A stretch of DNA of 64,000 nt, from the NCBI GenBank assembly GCA_019454045.1, contig SKCR01025360.1, positions 1-64,000 of the forward strand. Reading direction: 5' to 3'. Both the position numbers and the translations under genes were made by a program. The DNA comes from Zanthoxylum bungeanum. Taxonomy: Eukaryota > Streptophyta > Magnoliopsida > Sapindales > Rutaceae. The notes under the pieces are model-generated. The model searched no databases, was not told the origin of the DNA, and saw nothing but the letters and a program-made list of their open reading frames with translations. Below, in pieces: positions 10,344 through 23,242 of the stretch (its first letter is position 1; each line of letters starts with the position of its first letter).

Positions 10344-12774
10344 CTAGCAACATCTTTCTTTGGTCTCCCTATTTTCTTTGGTAGGGTCTCCTATAAAAAA
10401 AAATTTTAAAAATATCATTAATTTTGAATAATCACAATATAAGAATGATAAGCTTGTAATTCCAAGTTGAGAAAATTTAACCATGATTGTATCATTTTGT
10501 TGTCTTAACTTGTTCATTTCTTTTCTAACTCTCCGTTGCCAAACTGTTTCCCCTGTTATGGCAACCTTGCATCCCATGTTATTGTGACCATGTTGCTTGC
10601 AATTACCAAACACAATAATACCTCCAGCTCTAGAAACCATGTAAGGATTTACTGTTTCATCTGGTTTCTTGATTCTCAAACATACTTAAAATATTCATTT
10701 CTCTTGCATTCTTAATATATGAATTAAATGATTCATATATGTCGTTCAGCACAACATCAGACTTGGTATAGGTTGAAAAATAGCACCTGGCCTGTGAGTG
10801 TGGATCATGTTTCATCACCCCCTTGTAACAATTCTCATCAAATTCTTTCAATTTGTTCATATGAAACTCCCACATCTTCACTGTACCAGCTCCTGCAGCC
10901 TTCAATAAATGGTTCTTGTAATCAAGTCCTTTAAATAACAACTTCATATCCTCAACATGTGCTTGACACAAAATCTGTGCTCAACATTTAGAATTAAATC
11001 CCTGAAAGCTTCAACCAACCCCTAAAAAAATATATGAAAGACACATGTTAATGAATTATGCGTATGAACTAATCATAAAATGAGAACACATGAAAGTGAT
11101 TGATTACCTTTTGTTGATCAGACATGAAAACCCAACCAGTCTCTTCAGGTCTACCAAAATCAAGAAAAAGTAATTGTAACAACCATGACCATGATGCTTT
11201 GCATTCTGCATCAACACATCCAATTGAAATAGGGAATATATTTTTATTGCCATCCCTCCTAATGGCACATAGCAGCAGACCCTCCATAGGAGATTTAAGA
11301 AAACAACCATTTAACTCTACTATGGGCCTTAGTCCTGTAAAATAACCTTATTTTTGAGCTACAAACCTCAAGCACTATAATTTCTTTTGTTACCCCATAA
11401 CATTGTCACTTGACCCTTATGTCCTTTCTTCTTCAATTAAAACTTATGTCTGAATTTTCACTAAACTCCATGGATTGGCAACCCTTATAGTCTCTGCATA
11501 ATCTTAAAGTCTTTTATACTGAAAATGTACTTCTCTTTTGATTATTTCCCTAGATTTTCTTTTGGCTATATAACATTTGGCCAAAGAAATTTCAGCACCA
11601 AACCCCCTCTGTACTCTTTTCTGCACAGCTTTAACATCCCAATCAGGATTGTCCCTCAGATCCTCTAAGTACCTATATGTTATATACCTTGCACTTACTA
11701 AATTATTATAAAACTTTCTTGGGCAAGTGTGGGCTGGGTTGAATATTTTAATTTACAATGTCAGGTTGTCCCTAAGTTCAGAAGCATGAATCCTAAACCC
11801 ACACCATATCTACAAAAAACAATAATTCTAGTTGAGGTGTTCCTATTTATAACATAAGAGTATCCTCTCCTGATTTCCCATTCCCTAAGGGCTTTCCTGA
11901 ACACAACATGTCCACAAAATTTCATGCCCTTAAGGGTTGTGGATTATTCATACCTGTTATTTCATTGAAGTCCATAGTTTCTGATGCCATTCTTCATCAA
12001 ATCCTCTCAAGCTGTGCAATTCATCATCCCATGGTGATTCATTAAATTCTTTCATTTCTCCATCATCATTTGGGGGTTGAAAGTTAATATCTGGTGATTC
12101 ATTATCATCCATCTCATTCTCATCCTCTACATATGTGAAGCTTCCATCCACACATGTGTCATTTCCCTTAACACTTTCAACCCCCGTTTCATTTCCCCTC
12201 ATACTCTCAGTCCAAGTATTATTTTCCCCTTATACTCTCAGCCGCTGCCTCAACCCTTGTATCATTTCCCCTCCTACTCTTAGTCGATACCTCAGCTTCT
12301 ATATCATTTCCCCTCATACTGTTAGCCCATGCCTCGGCTCCTGTACAATTTCCCCTCATACTCTCAGCATCTGCCTCAACTTTTGTATCATTTCCTGTCC
12401 TACTCTCAGCCTCCGCCTCAGCCAGCCCCCATATGGCCATATCATTTCTCCTCATACTCTCAGCCCCTACAACATTCTGCTCCATATTCACATTTATATT
12501 GTCTACATTTAACACCTCAACAGATTGTGTGCTACATTACATGCAAACCTCACAACACTATGATATACTGCTAAAGGAATAATTGTTTCAAAATAAACAT
12601 CAATATGTTCTGCACCTTTACATCGGAACATGTCTCCTTTAAAGCCTCATTCCCAGATAAACCACATATCTTAAGCCATATTCTACACCCATTTTGATAC
12701 CCGAAAACTTTAAAAATGCCCATTAACTCAAAGAAAGATAAATAATCAACATCAACTTGATCTATATAATCCAT
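10344..12774 (-). pseudogene. MuDR-like (MULE) transposase, broken
   Basis: A DDE transposase of Mutator-like DNA elements, read right to left. 12774-12571 encodes the N-terminal domain common to plant MULEs. 12515-11957 holds an acidic, repetitive linker. About 11740-11400 encodes the DNA-binding MuDR domain (NPAHTCPRKFYN, RDNPDWDVKAVQKRVQR). 11310-11069 is the start of the catalytic core, where the usual LDGCFLK reads LNGCFLK, so the first catalytic Asp appears to be Asn; the second Asp in GWVFMSDQQK is kept. 10971-10657 covers the rest of the core (FSTYTKSDVVLND, ESFNSYI). 10679-10344 holds a C-terminal zinc-knuckle remnant (GNCKQHGHNNMGC) whose first Cys is lost. The usual SWIM segment between these last two parts is missing. 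Frame changes and stops separate the pieces. Terminal inverted repeats were not found. Confidence 0.85.
12160..12470 (-). repeat. In-frame minisatellite in the MULE linker, mostly 42-bp units
   Basis: Eight copies of a unit built around CATTTCCCCTCATACTCTCAG (plus strand) start at about 12160, 12190, 12221, 12263, 12305, 12346, 12389 and 12443. Spacing is 30, 31, 42, 42, 42, 42 and 54 bp, nearly all multiples of three. On the minus strand a 14-residue unit like ESMRGNDTKVEAxA is encoded and the frame is largely kept. Confidence 0.85.
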
Positions 12775-13072
12775 GTTACCCCCCTCGTATATGCCATGTT
12801 ATTTTCATCAACCCACTTTCTCCCATGGTGAAGAACCTAATTAACTTTAGAATTCATTATCTGTCATTTAACAAAAAATATAACAATAAACCCATTTACA
12901 AAAATGAAGGAGTATAAATACACAATCAAAAATAAATTATAAGAAATTGAATAGGGTTTCTGAACTCACGTGTTTTCACAGCTTTAACAGCACGCACTGC
13001 AGATGAAATTTTCTTCCATTGACTCTCCCTTTCTTCCCTTCTTCGGTTCTTTTGTTGTTCAGATGCAAAAAT
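12775..13072 (-). other. MULE upstream region
   Basis: This is the 5' side of the MULE gene, ending where Copia A1 inserted at 13073. On the minus strand a short ATG-initiated segment near 13022 runs to an ACACGTGAGT sequence (about 12965-12975) that could be a splice donor. A 5' leader exon and intron are therefore possible but unproven. Confidence 0.35.
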
Positions 13073-14653
13073 TGTTGGCGTATCAGCGGTTATGCCGGGT
13101 CGCGCAGCGGAACCTTAAAAATCCGATTTTTCTAATTTCAAAAAAAAATTTGGACTATTAAAATAAACTATTTATTTTAATATTTAATCCCAAATCAAAT
13201 TTGGAATTACCCAAAAACCCCAATTAGCCGAAAATACATAAAATGACAAACTTTTTACATTTTACTCATTTTAGTCCAAAAATATCAATTACACATTTAA
13301 GTGTTTCCAAAACACTACCAAAATGATTAATATACATCCAATATGCCCAATTGAATTCATAAAATGAAAAGCCCCAATTTAGGATTATACATGAACCCTA
13401 TAAATTTCAATAAATGTATAATGTATTAATTAATTAACACTTTAATTAATTAATCCATTTAATCAAATGTATAATGTATTTCTACATTTACAATAAATGT
13501 TAAAATACATTCAAAGTTGACATATATTCCAAAAAATTATTCGATAATTAATTAATACGTATCTAATCAAATTATGTATATAATACACATACATATTAAT
13601 TTAGGAAATTACTGAATACCCCGCATGTGTAATTTTTCGTTTAACCATTAAACGATTTCCGAATAATCAATATTATTCATTTTAAGTCGCCCTAGTGCTC
13701 TACAGGTATTTTTGATTATGTGAGACTCTCTAAGTTCAGGTATATCCTTCACGGGATCAAATCCCGTGTCTATATTTTACACACTCATAAATTATGACGA
13801 CCATAGATATTCTCGCTGAACCATACAAGTTGAGATCTTCGCATACGTATAATCTTTCCGTCATAGGTATCCGGATAAACACCAGCAACATAGATATAAT
13901 CGTCAAATCTCATAAGTTATTATCTCGTCGACGTATAGATTCGCGATTTCTCAAAAACACTCAGAACACATTTTCGAGTGTACCATGTCATGGATTTGAT
14001 AAATCGCAATCTCATAAAGTGGATACCTAAATCCTGTATGCAGGACTGACGGATCCTCTCTGGACACATCACCGGATATCATGAGCATCAGTCCACACCC
14101 AACGAACAGGCGGAGGTCTAACCAAAAAAGGTCGAAGACGTGACTGTCATCAAAGTGTGGATGATAACTCATATATTCACTGTGGTATCTCAAGTCAAAT
14201 GACCATTATGCTACTCAAATCGTGAAGATTCCTATTGTCGCAAGCGTACCATTTATTAGGAATCTTCCGTGAGTCATTCAGTGCCCATCCGCTATAAACA
14301 CCTAAATGTCTATACGAGTCTCCCTAGACTCGTGGCTCACTGAGATAAACCATCGAAAACTAATATTCCGATATATGACATAACCAGTCTCCCGGGTTTA
14401 CTTTCGGACCAAGAATGTAAACCTTGACCAGTAACAGTTTAAGAATGATATTGTTACAACGTTTCTCAATGTCAATTGCGACACTTTTGCAATTATGTTA
14501 TAACCTAATCATTCCTAGGTCAAACATGTCTTTGCCATTTCTAAGATAATATATTGACGAAACTGTAAATTTTATTCATAATAAAATATTATTCATACAC
14601 GTATTTAAAAGGAAATACATGAGAAATCGCCACGCCGAGTACCAACTCCAACA
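13073..14653 (-). mobile_element. 3' LTR of Copia-A1 (1581 bp, internally deleted)
   Basis: On the minus strand it begins TGTTGGAGTTGG at 14653 and ends CCAACA at 13073. Compared with the other LTR of A1 (19165-20420), about 600 bp corresponding to 19330-19960 is missing near 13410. This explains why it is shorter than the Copia-A LTRs at 39832-42236 and 53782-56560. The LTR abuts the MULE upstream region, so A1 inserted into or next to the MULE. Confidence 0.82.
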
Positions 14654-14668
14654 ATTTCCCCCACTTAC
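14654..14668 (-). other. Polypurine tract of Copia-A1
   Basis: The minus-strand run GTAAGTGGGGGAAAT directly precedes the LTR start at 14653. Confidence 0.85.
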
Positions 14669-17600
14669 TCTAGTGCCATAACCGATGATATCTTATACCC
14701 ATTGCCTCTACATGTTTATCAAATAACTTATGAGGAATGGCATTGGTAAGCGGATCTGCTACATTGTCTTCACTCCGTATCTTACATACGACAATGTCTC
14801 CACACGACACAATCTCTAGAATGATATGGTATTTTTGCTCCACATGCTTTGATTTTTGATGTGCCATGGGTTCATTTGCTTGCGCAACAGCTCCAGTATT
14901 ATCACAGTGTAAAGGAATCGAATTCTCAATGCTTGGGATAACTTCCAATTCTGTGACAAAATATCTAATCCAGAAAGCTTATTTTGCAACCCCAGATGCC
15001 GCAATATATTCCGCCTCTGTAGTGGAATCAGCTGTCGATCCATGTTTAGAACTTTTCCAACTAACTGTAGCACCGTTAAGGGTAAATACAAATCCCGATG
15101 TAAACTTTCTATCATCCGGATCCGATTGGAAATCTGAATCCATGTACCCATTAACTTGCAGTTCTCTTTCTCCATAAATCAAAAACTTATCCTTAGTACC
15201 TTTAAGATACTTCAGGATATGTTTAGCGGCCATCCAATGATAGTTGCCTGGATTTAATTGATATCTACTTGTTACACTAACCGAGTAACTAATATCAGGT
15301 CGCGTACACAAAATGGCATACATTCTAATCTAATCTTCAGTTTGCGGACATATATTTCTTCGAAAGATGTATACCATGTCAGAATGGTATGTTAACTGTC
15401 TTACAGTTACATAAATTATACCTTTCTAAGATCTTATTTATGTACGTGGACTGAGACAATCCAATAAGTTTCTTTTCTCTATCTCTATATAGTTTTATAC
15501 CCAAGATATAAGAAGTTTCACCCAGGTCTTCATAGAGAAGTTTTTATAGAGATAAGCTTTTACGCCCTACATCATCCTGATATCATTCCTAATGATCAGG
15601 ATGTCATCCAAATAGAGTACCAAAAACACCACCATGCTCCCACTGATCTTTTTATACACACAAGATTATTCTATATTCTTGAGGAAACCAGACAATCTAA
15701 TAACCTCATCAAATCGAAGATTCCAACTTCTTGAAGCTTGTTTAAGTCCATAAATGGACTTCTTAAGCTTACAAACCATATCTAAGTCTTTACTGGATGC
15801 AAAAACCCTCCGGCTGTTCTATATAGATTTCTTCATCAAAAATCCATTCAAGAATGCCGTTTTGACATCCATTTTCCAAATCTCGTAGTCATGGTAGGCA
15901 GCTATAGCCAATAAATTCCTAATAGACTTCAACATCTCTACTAGAGAAAAGGTTCATCATAGTCGACACCAGGTCGCTGTGTGTAACCCTTTACAACCAG
16001 TCGGGCCTTGAAAGTTTCAACACTTCCATCAGGCCATCTCTTCCTTTTGTAAACCCATTTACAACCGACTAGAATGATTCCTTCAGGAAGAGGAACCAAG
16101 TCTCAGACTTGATTCTGATGTATTGAGTCAAACTCTGATTTCATAGCTTCCTGCCATTTCATGGAATCGATGTCCAACATAGTTTCTTTGTAAGTAATCG
16201 GGTCAGTCTCTTTTACCAAGAGCATATCAAGACCTCTGTCATGTATCAAAGACAAGCGCTCAAGAGGTCTTATGACCCTACTCGACCTACGAAGTGTGTG
16301 CGTTAAAGATCCTTCACCTTCTTGAACCTCATGTTCCTCCCGTGGTTCTTCAGTTATAGACTGAACTTCATCAAGTTCAACTTGTCTATGATCTCCTCCT
16401 TCAGCCAAAAATTCTATTTCTAGAAATTTTGTGAAGCGATCTACGAACACGTTCCGACGCTCGGAATCATAGAATAAATATCTTTTCGTATTGGAAGGAT
16501 ACCCAACAAACCTAAAATTTTGCCCTTGAAGCAAAAACTTATCCTGCTGCGCCACTCTGACGTACACAGGACAGCCCCAAACCCTAATATAATTAAGGTT
16601 CGGTTTCCTACCAGTCCATATCTGATATTGGGTCGTAGGAACAACTTTAGAAGGAACTCTGTTCAAAAGATGAACTGCAGTAAGAGGCGCATAGCCCCAC
16701 AGGTTATATGGTATATCTGTATAACTCAACATAGAATGAACTATATCCAATAAAGTTTGATTCTATTCTCAGTCACTCCATTATGTTGTGGAGTACTTGA
16801 AGGAGTATATTGAGCGAGAATCCCATTCTCTTTTAAATAATCAGTGAACTCACTGCTCATATATTCACCACATTGATCCGATCGAAGACACTTGATGAAT
16901 TTTTCAGTTTGCTTTTCCACTTCATTTCGGAAATCTTTGAACCTTTCGAAAGTTTCTGATTTATGTTTCATCAAATAAACATAACCATACCGAGACAAAT
17001 CATTGGTAAAGGTAACGAAGTATGAATAGCCACTATGAGCAGTGACACTCATGGGACCACATATATCATAATGTACTAGTTCCAATAAGTCTGAGGCTCG
17101 ATGTCCTACACCGGTAAATGTGGCTTTTGTCATTTTACTCTGAATATAAGATTCGCAAGTCAGGTAAGGCTCAATAGTGAGATTCTCAATCAAACCATTC
17201 CTAACCAATTGGGTAAGGCGTCGTACGTCAATATGACCTAACCTCATGTGCCACAGTTCAGTATCATTAACATTAGATCTATTTCATTTATTAGTCCCAA
17301 CATTCAAAATATCTCTTGATGGATGCAAAACGTAATGACCATTCTCACTTGCACATTGAAGGATAGGAATATTATATTTATTATATAAATACAAAGAATG
17401 ATTCTTAATATTTACAAAAAAACCTTATGTATCTAATACAAAAAGTGATATAATATTTGTCACACATCCTGGCACAAAATAATAGTCATTTAACAAACTG
17501 CTCCCACTGGACAAAGGAATTTCATATACCCCAACTGCAACTGCATCCAAAGAGTCTCCACTTCCGAAACGCAACTGTAACGATCCAGAATTCAAATTTA

Positions 17601-17670
17601 TACTTTCCTTCAGCCCCTGCAACGAATTGCATATGTAAACAGGACAACAAAGTCTAAAATCCAACTGGAA
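14669..17670 (-). pseudogene. Copia-A1 pol (protease, integrase, RT, RNase H), broken
   Basis: Read right to left. 17664-17425: protease-side region (RFGSGDSLDAVAVG, FVPGCVTNIIS). 17247-16741: integrase with the N-terminal zinc region and core; the first Asp is in VHYDICGPM, the second in LRSDQCGEYMS, and the Glu in NGVTENRIK. 16750-16103: integrase C-terminus, including LWGYAPLTAVHLLNRVPSK and a WGCPVYVR segment, into the start of RT (WQEAMKSEFDSI). 16100-15324: the rest of RT with many stops; the active site reads YLDD near 15610. 15323-14979: RNase H first half (CTRPDISYSVSV, YMDSDFQSDPDD, SSKHGSTADSTTEAEYIA). 14948-14670: RNase H end (LHCDNTGAVAQANEPMAHQKSKHVE, here only the family motif). 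It lies directly upstream of the polypurine tract. Ty1/Copia order and motifs are clear; several frame breaks make it non-functional. Confidence 0.9.
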
Positions 17671-17696
17671 GAAATAGCTTTACAAGCTAAAGAGAC

Positions 17697-18534
17697 TTAA
17701 ATAACGGAGAAAAATAATATACCTGAAGTAGAGCATCTGTCTCTCTTCAACTGCGCAAGATATTCCAGACATTTACGCTTCCAGTGTCCAACCTTGCTAC
17801 AGTGGTGGCATGTGTCTTCAACAGCTCTCTTGGGTTTTGGTTTCCCTATCTTACCCTGAGGAGCGATCTTCTTGCCTTTCTTCTTCTTTCCTTTGCCCTT
17901 CTTTTGAGAAGCGGCAGAAAGAAAAGTAGGTTTGAGAAAGCGAGTTGGCACTCCCTTCTTAAGATCCTTCTCAGCAGTGAGCATCATAATATGCAACTCA
18001 TTGTAAGAACATCGAATTCCATGCGTGCTCGGGAGTGAGTCTAGTATCAAACTATGCCCAAAAGTTTCATTGAGTGGAAATTCATGTCGCCTCAATTGAT
18101 CGATCAAATCAATCATATGAAACACATGCGTACTGACTGGTTGACCCTCATCTAGTCTTGAGTGAAACAGTTCCACCGCCACTCTATGAATAATAATCTG
18201 CTCTTAATTCATAAAGAGCTCCCTAAGCTGAGAGATTGTGCTATATGAATTAGGCATATCAATATATTGCCTCTTCAACTTCAGAGTCAACGATCCGAGG
18301 TTGTATGATTTAACTTTTAGATCATCATCCTTCCATTTCTGGAAGGTTGCATCCTTCTCGGTTGACTCGGGTGGTATAGCTAGGGAACCAGTCCATCCAA
18401 CACATCCATAATCTCTCGGATTCGAGGACAATCCTCAAATCTACCATTTCCCAGTCAGCAAAATTTTCGGGCCCCAATTTGCTTGTTCGTATATAGCATA
18501 CGAGCTAAGGATTGGAAGACGAAGAGTCGGCTAT
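17697..18534 (-). pseudogene. Copia-A1 gag, start codon lost
   Basis: Gag of a Ty1/Copia element, in two readable pieces (18431-18204 and 18182-17697). Comparison with the intact-length copy at 57322-58158 places the start at 18534-18532, where the ATG is now ATA; a stop follows a few codons later. A lysine-rich stretch (KKGKGKKKKGKK) precedes a complete CCHC zinc knuckle, CHHCSKVGHWKRKC, which binds RNA during packaging. The knuckle is complete here but damaged in the A2 copy. Codons around 18190 contain a break between the two pieces. Confidence 0.85.
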
Positions 18535-19164
18535 CGCAATTCTATCATATAGATAGCGAAAGAAAAATTAGCAGATAATACAGTTTCATACAATATCAAA
18601 CATAACATTAAATAAATCATAGATTTTTAATTTAAATGATGCCCTCCCACTGATTATGCAATACTGTAATCCCCAAACAGAAAGTAATTATATAATCAAA
18701 TTAAATTCAACAGCAGGAAGTAGATCTCTAAATATATTTCGGCTCACTGCTTTGGCACGTTCTCGCCGACATACATTCATTAGGTAGACAACCAAGTTTT
18801 TGTTGTGACAACTTTGGCATGTTCACAAGGAGGCGTTTTCAAGGCTTAACTTGTCATTGACAAAATCAAGTTACCGATGTAGTCCTGACAGCTTTGGCAC
18901 GTTCATGATTTCCATTTTCACTTGAATTTACCTCTTATCATATAAGTTCTATCGGCGCAAATGAACTACCATCAACCATAACTACACAGCTTTGGCACGA
19001 TACAACTACAACATTAGGAAAACATTCGCATCCGTACCGACAAGGCGGACCAAGGGAAAAACACACACAAAGATAATTTTCCTTAAAGGCTTATTAAATT
19101 GAATTTTTCGCTAAACTATCAAACAAATTATTTAGATCCTATCTAAGAAAGCATGTGTTTTCGG
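18535..19164 (-). other. 5' leader of Copia-A1 with four spaced repeats
   Basis: This is the untranslated leader between the truncated 5' LTR and gag. It holds four copies of a motif read on the minus strand as AACGTGCCAAAGCTGTCACA, centred at about 18990, 18898, 18812 and 18755. The A2 leader has four matching copies. The primer binding site is missing: it was deleted together with the end of the LTR at about 19165. Confidence 0.75.
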
Positions 19165-20420
19165 AACTTTTTGGATTTTGCTCATTTTAGTCCCAAAGTG
19201 TCAATTACACATTTAAGTGTTTCCAAAACACTACCAAAATGATTAACATACATCCAATATGCCCAATTGAATCCAGAAAATGAAAATCCCCAATTTAGGA
19301 TTATACATGAACCCTAGAAATTTCAATTAATCAAATTTCCATCAAATTGACTTTCAATATAGCATTACAATAATCAATTCAACATTCTTAAAGTCTCACC
19401 ACATTCAAAAAAACCCAAGAACAATTCTAGGATTCTATAAAATGGCATAGAAATTCTAGAATTGCAACTTTAATTTCCTAAAAAAATAAATGAACTAATA
19501 ATAATATTAAGTTCAAAGAATAATCACAATGCAATTAAATTTCCCAACAAGCATCCAACAACCAAAAACCCAAATTCAAGAGATGGAAAAAATAAAATAC
19601 ATCACATGTATTATCAAAAATCAAAAGGAAACAATTTCCAAGATGAAAGATTGATAAACTTACCCTTTAAGCCTTTTTTGCTTGATTTTTTTATCTCCCA
19701 ATTTTTCTTTCTCTCTTTAGTTTTTCTCTCTTTAGGTTGTTGTTGAAGAAATGGGAATAATACCCATTCCCCATGTTGACCGAATTTTTGTAGTAGTGGG
19801 AGAGAGAAAATTCATTTTTATTTAACAAAAAATAATTTTGATTAATAAAAACAAATATCTCAACCCACTAATTCTTCCAACAATTACACACGTCAACAAA
19901 AGTATACAACACATGTCTAATACATGTGAAAAATATACTTAATATTTCCCAATACATTTATTAATAAAAAATTAATTAACACTTTAATTAATTAATCCAT
20001 TTATCAAATGTATAATGTATTTCTACATTTACAATAAATGTTAAAATATATTCAAAGTTGACATATATTCCAAAAAATTATTTGATAATTAATTAATACG
20101 TATCTATTCAAATTATATATCTAATACACATACATATTAATTTAGAAAATTATCGAATACCCCGCATGTGTAATTTTTCGTTTAACTGTTAAACAATTTC
20201 CGAATGATCAATATTATTCGTTTTAAGTCGCCCTAGTGCTCTACGAGTATTTTTGATTGTATGAGACTCTCTAAGTTCAGGTATATCTGTCACGGGATCA
20301 AATCTCGTGTCCATAATTTCCTACTCATAAATTATGATGACCACAAATATTCTCGCTGAACCATACAAGTTGAGATCTTGGCATACGTATAATCCTTCTA
20401 TCATAGGTATCCGGATAAAT
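19165..20420 (-). mobile_element. 5' LTR of Copia-A1, truncated at both ends
   Basis: It is homologous to 13250-13880 of the 3' LTR, with an extra stretch (about 19330-19960) that the 3' LTR has lost. The U5-side end and the primer site are missing on the left. On the right, similarity stops at CCGGATAAA (about 20420), so the first roughly 770 bp of the LTR, including its promoter side, are gone. At 20421 the sequence changes to an unrelated Gypsy interior. Confidence 0.8.
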
Positions 20421-21253
20421 CCCTCCGTGTATACACGCCTGATAACTTTGCTCACACTATGGTATGACTACTAAAACTGTCTGGTTGTCTCTTCCAATCT
20501 TACTTCTGATTACCTTCGACTATTGCACTCACTGCGCCTTCTGCGAAGTCCTTCTAAGGTCGTGCTTTCTAAGAATTTCCTCGTACTATCTCTGTATTTT
20601 TTCCTATCTTTTTCTTTGTTGTTTAGCCTTATAAAGTGATTACTTCCTCTCTCTGGGTACCACTATACTCTCTTGTTATTCCTCCTTAATAAGCTTACCA
20701 TGCTGGGTAAGTTTCCTTTTTATCTCAGTTCCTTGAACTTCTTACATCTCTATTCTCTTGAAAATTCTCTTTCAACCTCGAATATCTAGGACATATTTTA
20801 CTAAATCTCCAGTTCAGGTATTACTTTTCATCTAGTCTTTTCCTTATCATCTTAGTTCCTTGAATTCCTTATATCTTTATTTCCCTGGAAACTCCCTCAT
20901 CTTTGATGCTTAAGGCATTTTCTTATTAAACCTTGGATTCGAGTGCTATTCTTTACCTAATTTCTCCTTCTCATTACCGTGGGTCCCTGATAAGTTATTC
21001 ACTTTAATCCTAAGAATCGTTCCCCTAATTTCTTGGTATTTCTAAGTCTATACCTTTTTAAAGGCTCCTTAATTTAATGATGGCCTCTAGACAAACTTAA
21101 TTTATTATGACTTCAAATTATTCTAGCTCATGTAAAATGTTGTTATCTCACGACTTATCTTATTCTGTCCATTACTCTGCTCTTCTGGTTCTTCTCTTTA
21201 CTGGGCTCTAAGCTGAATGAGGAATACATATATTCTCTAAGGGTCTATGGTTA
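20421..21253 (-). mobile_element. Gypsy interior remnant, left half
   Basis: T-rich sequence without ORFs. It is continuous with 30970-32567 once Copia B2 and one copy of its target duplication are removed. A diverged tandem repeat of roughly 120-130 bp is visible at about 20725-20960 (TCAGTTCCTTGAA... and TTAGTTCCTTGAA...). Assignment to the Gypsy element with the LTR at 32568-35129 is inferred from continuity; no coding motif could be recognised. Confidence 0.45.
21249..21253. repeat. Target-site duplication of Copia-B2, left copy
   Basis: GGTTA precedes the LTR start at 21254 and is repeated exactly at 30965-30969 after the LTR end. A perfect 5-bp duplication is the expected trace of integrase and proves that B2 is one insertion. 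Confidence 0.92.
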
Positions 21254-23229
21254 TGTTGGACAATTATGGCCCATAGCATCACTATTTGTACAGCATTGTG
21301 TGTTGTTGTACAAATTAACTATGTGACAAAGGAAATTGCTCTTTTATCATTTGTAATTGGATTTACCGGGATATATAAATGATAAAAGTCCGTATGATTA
21401 GTACCAGATTAATAAGATATGAGACAATATTAATCCACTAAGGTTTAATCATTAAATATCCCTAGTCAGAGTATTATCGAGACTGGACATCGATAATGTG
21501 TTAAAAGACTAGTATTACACTTGTGCGTGTTATGGAAGCATAAAATCATAGTTCTCATATATTTGGGTATAGGATAGTCATGCAAGTGTAATAAGAGGTT
21601 CTATTTACCGATGGTACGGAAACAGCTTCGCTCTGGATAGACCCCTCGGAATCCCATTGGTAGTATGACTATGTGTCTATGGGAGTCCGAATCAGGGTAG
21701 TGTATTTGGTCTTACCTGAGACTTGCACCGCTAATACTGCAACAATCAATATACTTTGGTTTTGGTCGTCCAGGGCTTTAACAAGTTCTGTGTACGCCTC
21801 TTCTGGGTATATTGAGAATCGTAGTGTATTGGGTGTGATGTCAAGATGGAAGTATCACTTCAGTCATAATGGAGATGATGATCACGCAGGATGCAGAACT
21901 AGTACTCTTGAGTACTGCAGTCAATCGGGATAATGATTATCCGATTATAGAGACTAGTTACCAGATATCCGATATGTGCTTCGTACGGGGCAGACACAAA
22001 TCCAGCCTCAGGCCTTGCACGTGACATCCGATACTGGATCGAAATACGCAATACTACGTATACTACGCCTGATATAGATCACATATTCATGTAAGGATAT
22101 TTCTGGGAATTGGGTAGGAATGGCACTTTGCTAGAAGCCAACATTGTCTTGTAAATCGGTACAAACGTAGTACTAGGTACTTACGTGTTCAGATAGTCCG
22201 ACGATCGGATTTACTGCCAACATATCCGGGATCTCATGGGTCGCTTCCCGAAGATTCACCGATGACGTATGACTCGCACTTTATTAATCTGAGGTTAATT
22301 AAATAAGAGAGAAAATTAATCTGGGATTAATTACAGAGATATTTTATCTGGGATAAAATATTAATAAAAGAGAGATAACGATTAATTTGGAATTAATCGA
22401 TAAATTAATATATTCGATATATTAAACAAAATTGGATTTCGACGCGGAATTGAAATTAGATTTTAATTCGGGCTAACGAGTTAATTTATAAATAATTTGT
22501 TAGCGACGTGAATAGTAATTTTTCTAGGCATAATTATTTAATTACGTCGCAACGGAAAATTTGTTAATTTGGAATTAGCGAACCCGAGCCCGGGAGTGTT
22601 TGTGAGCGCACTCACATTTCGAATTCAAGTGCGGCCCGCAAGTCACATCAAGCGTCAAACCACTAGTCGCATCAAGCGTCAAATCATTAGTCACTTTGAG
22701 TGATGTGACAACTTGTCACTTGATTGATGGTAGTTGATGGAAGTGGTTGGCATAATTGCCATTTGACTTTTTGGTTGCAATTTATGTATTTGATTTTTAG
22801 AAAATGATTTACCAATTTTTGTAACAAAAAAAAAACACAATTCTCTCTTCATTTTCTTCTCCTTAACCCTTGGCCATGGTGGCCATTTTCTCCTAAAAAA
22901 CCTTATGGTTTTACCGTAATCACAAGGAGAAAATAAGGGATTTTTGTGGCAAAAAAACTAAGGGCTTAGCACACCATTTGAGTCTTGCGAAGGTGATAGG
23001 GAAACCAACTTGTGAGCTTGGAATCACCACCCAAAAGCTTGGAGCTTGGACCGAATTTTGAAGAGCCAAAACAGCCCACTGTCGAGCACTCTAGGAGGGA
23101 TCTTGGAGAGTTTTATTCTTTGTCGCATCACTCAACCGCTCGATGTAAGTATTCCAGAACTTCCTCGATGTATTCACATGTTGTTTCTTGCTTGTAATCG
23201 ATCCTCGGGACCATAGATTTTCCCCAACA
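21254..23229 (+). mobile_element. 5' LTR of Copia-B2 (1976 bp)
   Basis: It begins TGTTGGACAATT and ends CCAACA at 23229, one base before the primer site. It contains the TATA-like GATATATAAATGATA (about 21370) and the palindrome chain (about 22283-22580) shared with the other Copia-B LTRs. Confidence 0.92.
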
Positions 23230-23230
23230 A

Positions 23231-23242
23231 TGGTATCAGAGC
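23231..23242 (+). other. Primer binding site, initiator tRNA-Met (Copia-B2)
   Basis: TGGTATCAGAGC is a perfect complement to the 3' end of plant initiator tRNA-Met. It lies one base after the LTR end. Confidence 0.95.

Noticed and set aside
12135..12512. Plus-strand frame of 125 codons with a repeated TLS motif
   Set aside because: It is the antisense shadow of the MULE minisatellite; the minus strand carries the transposase sequence.
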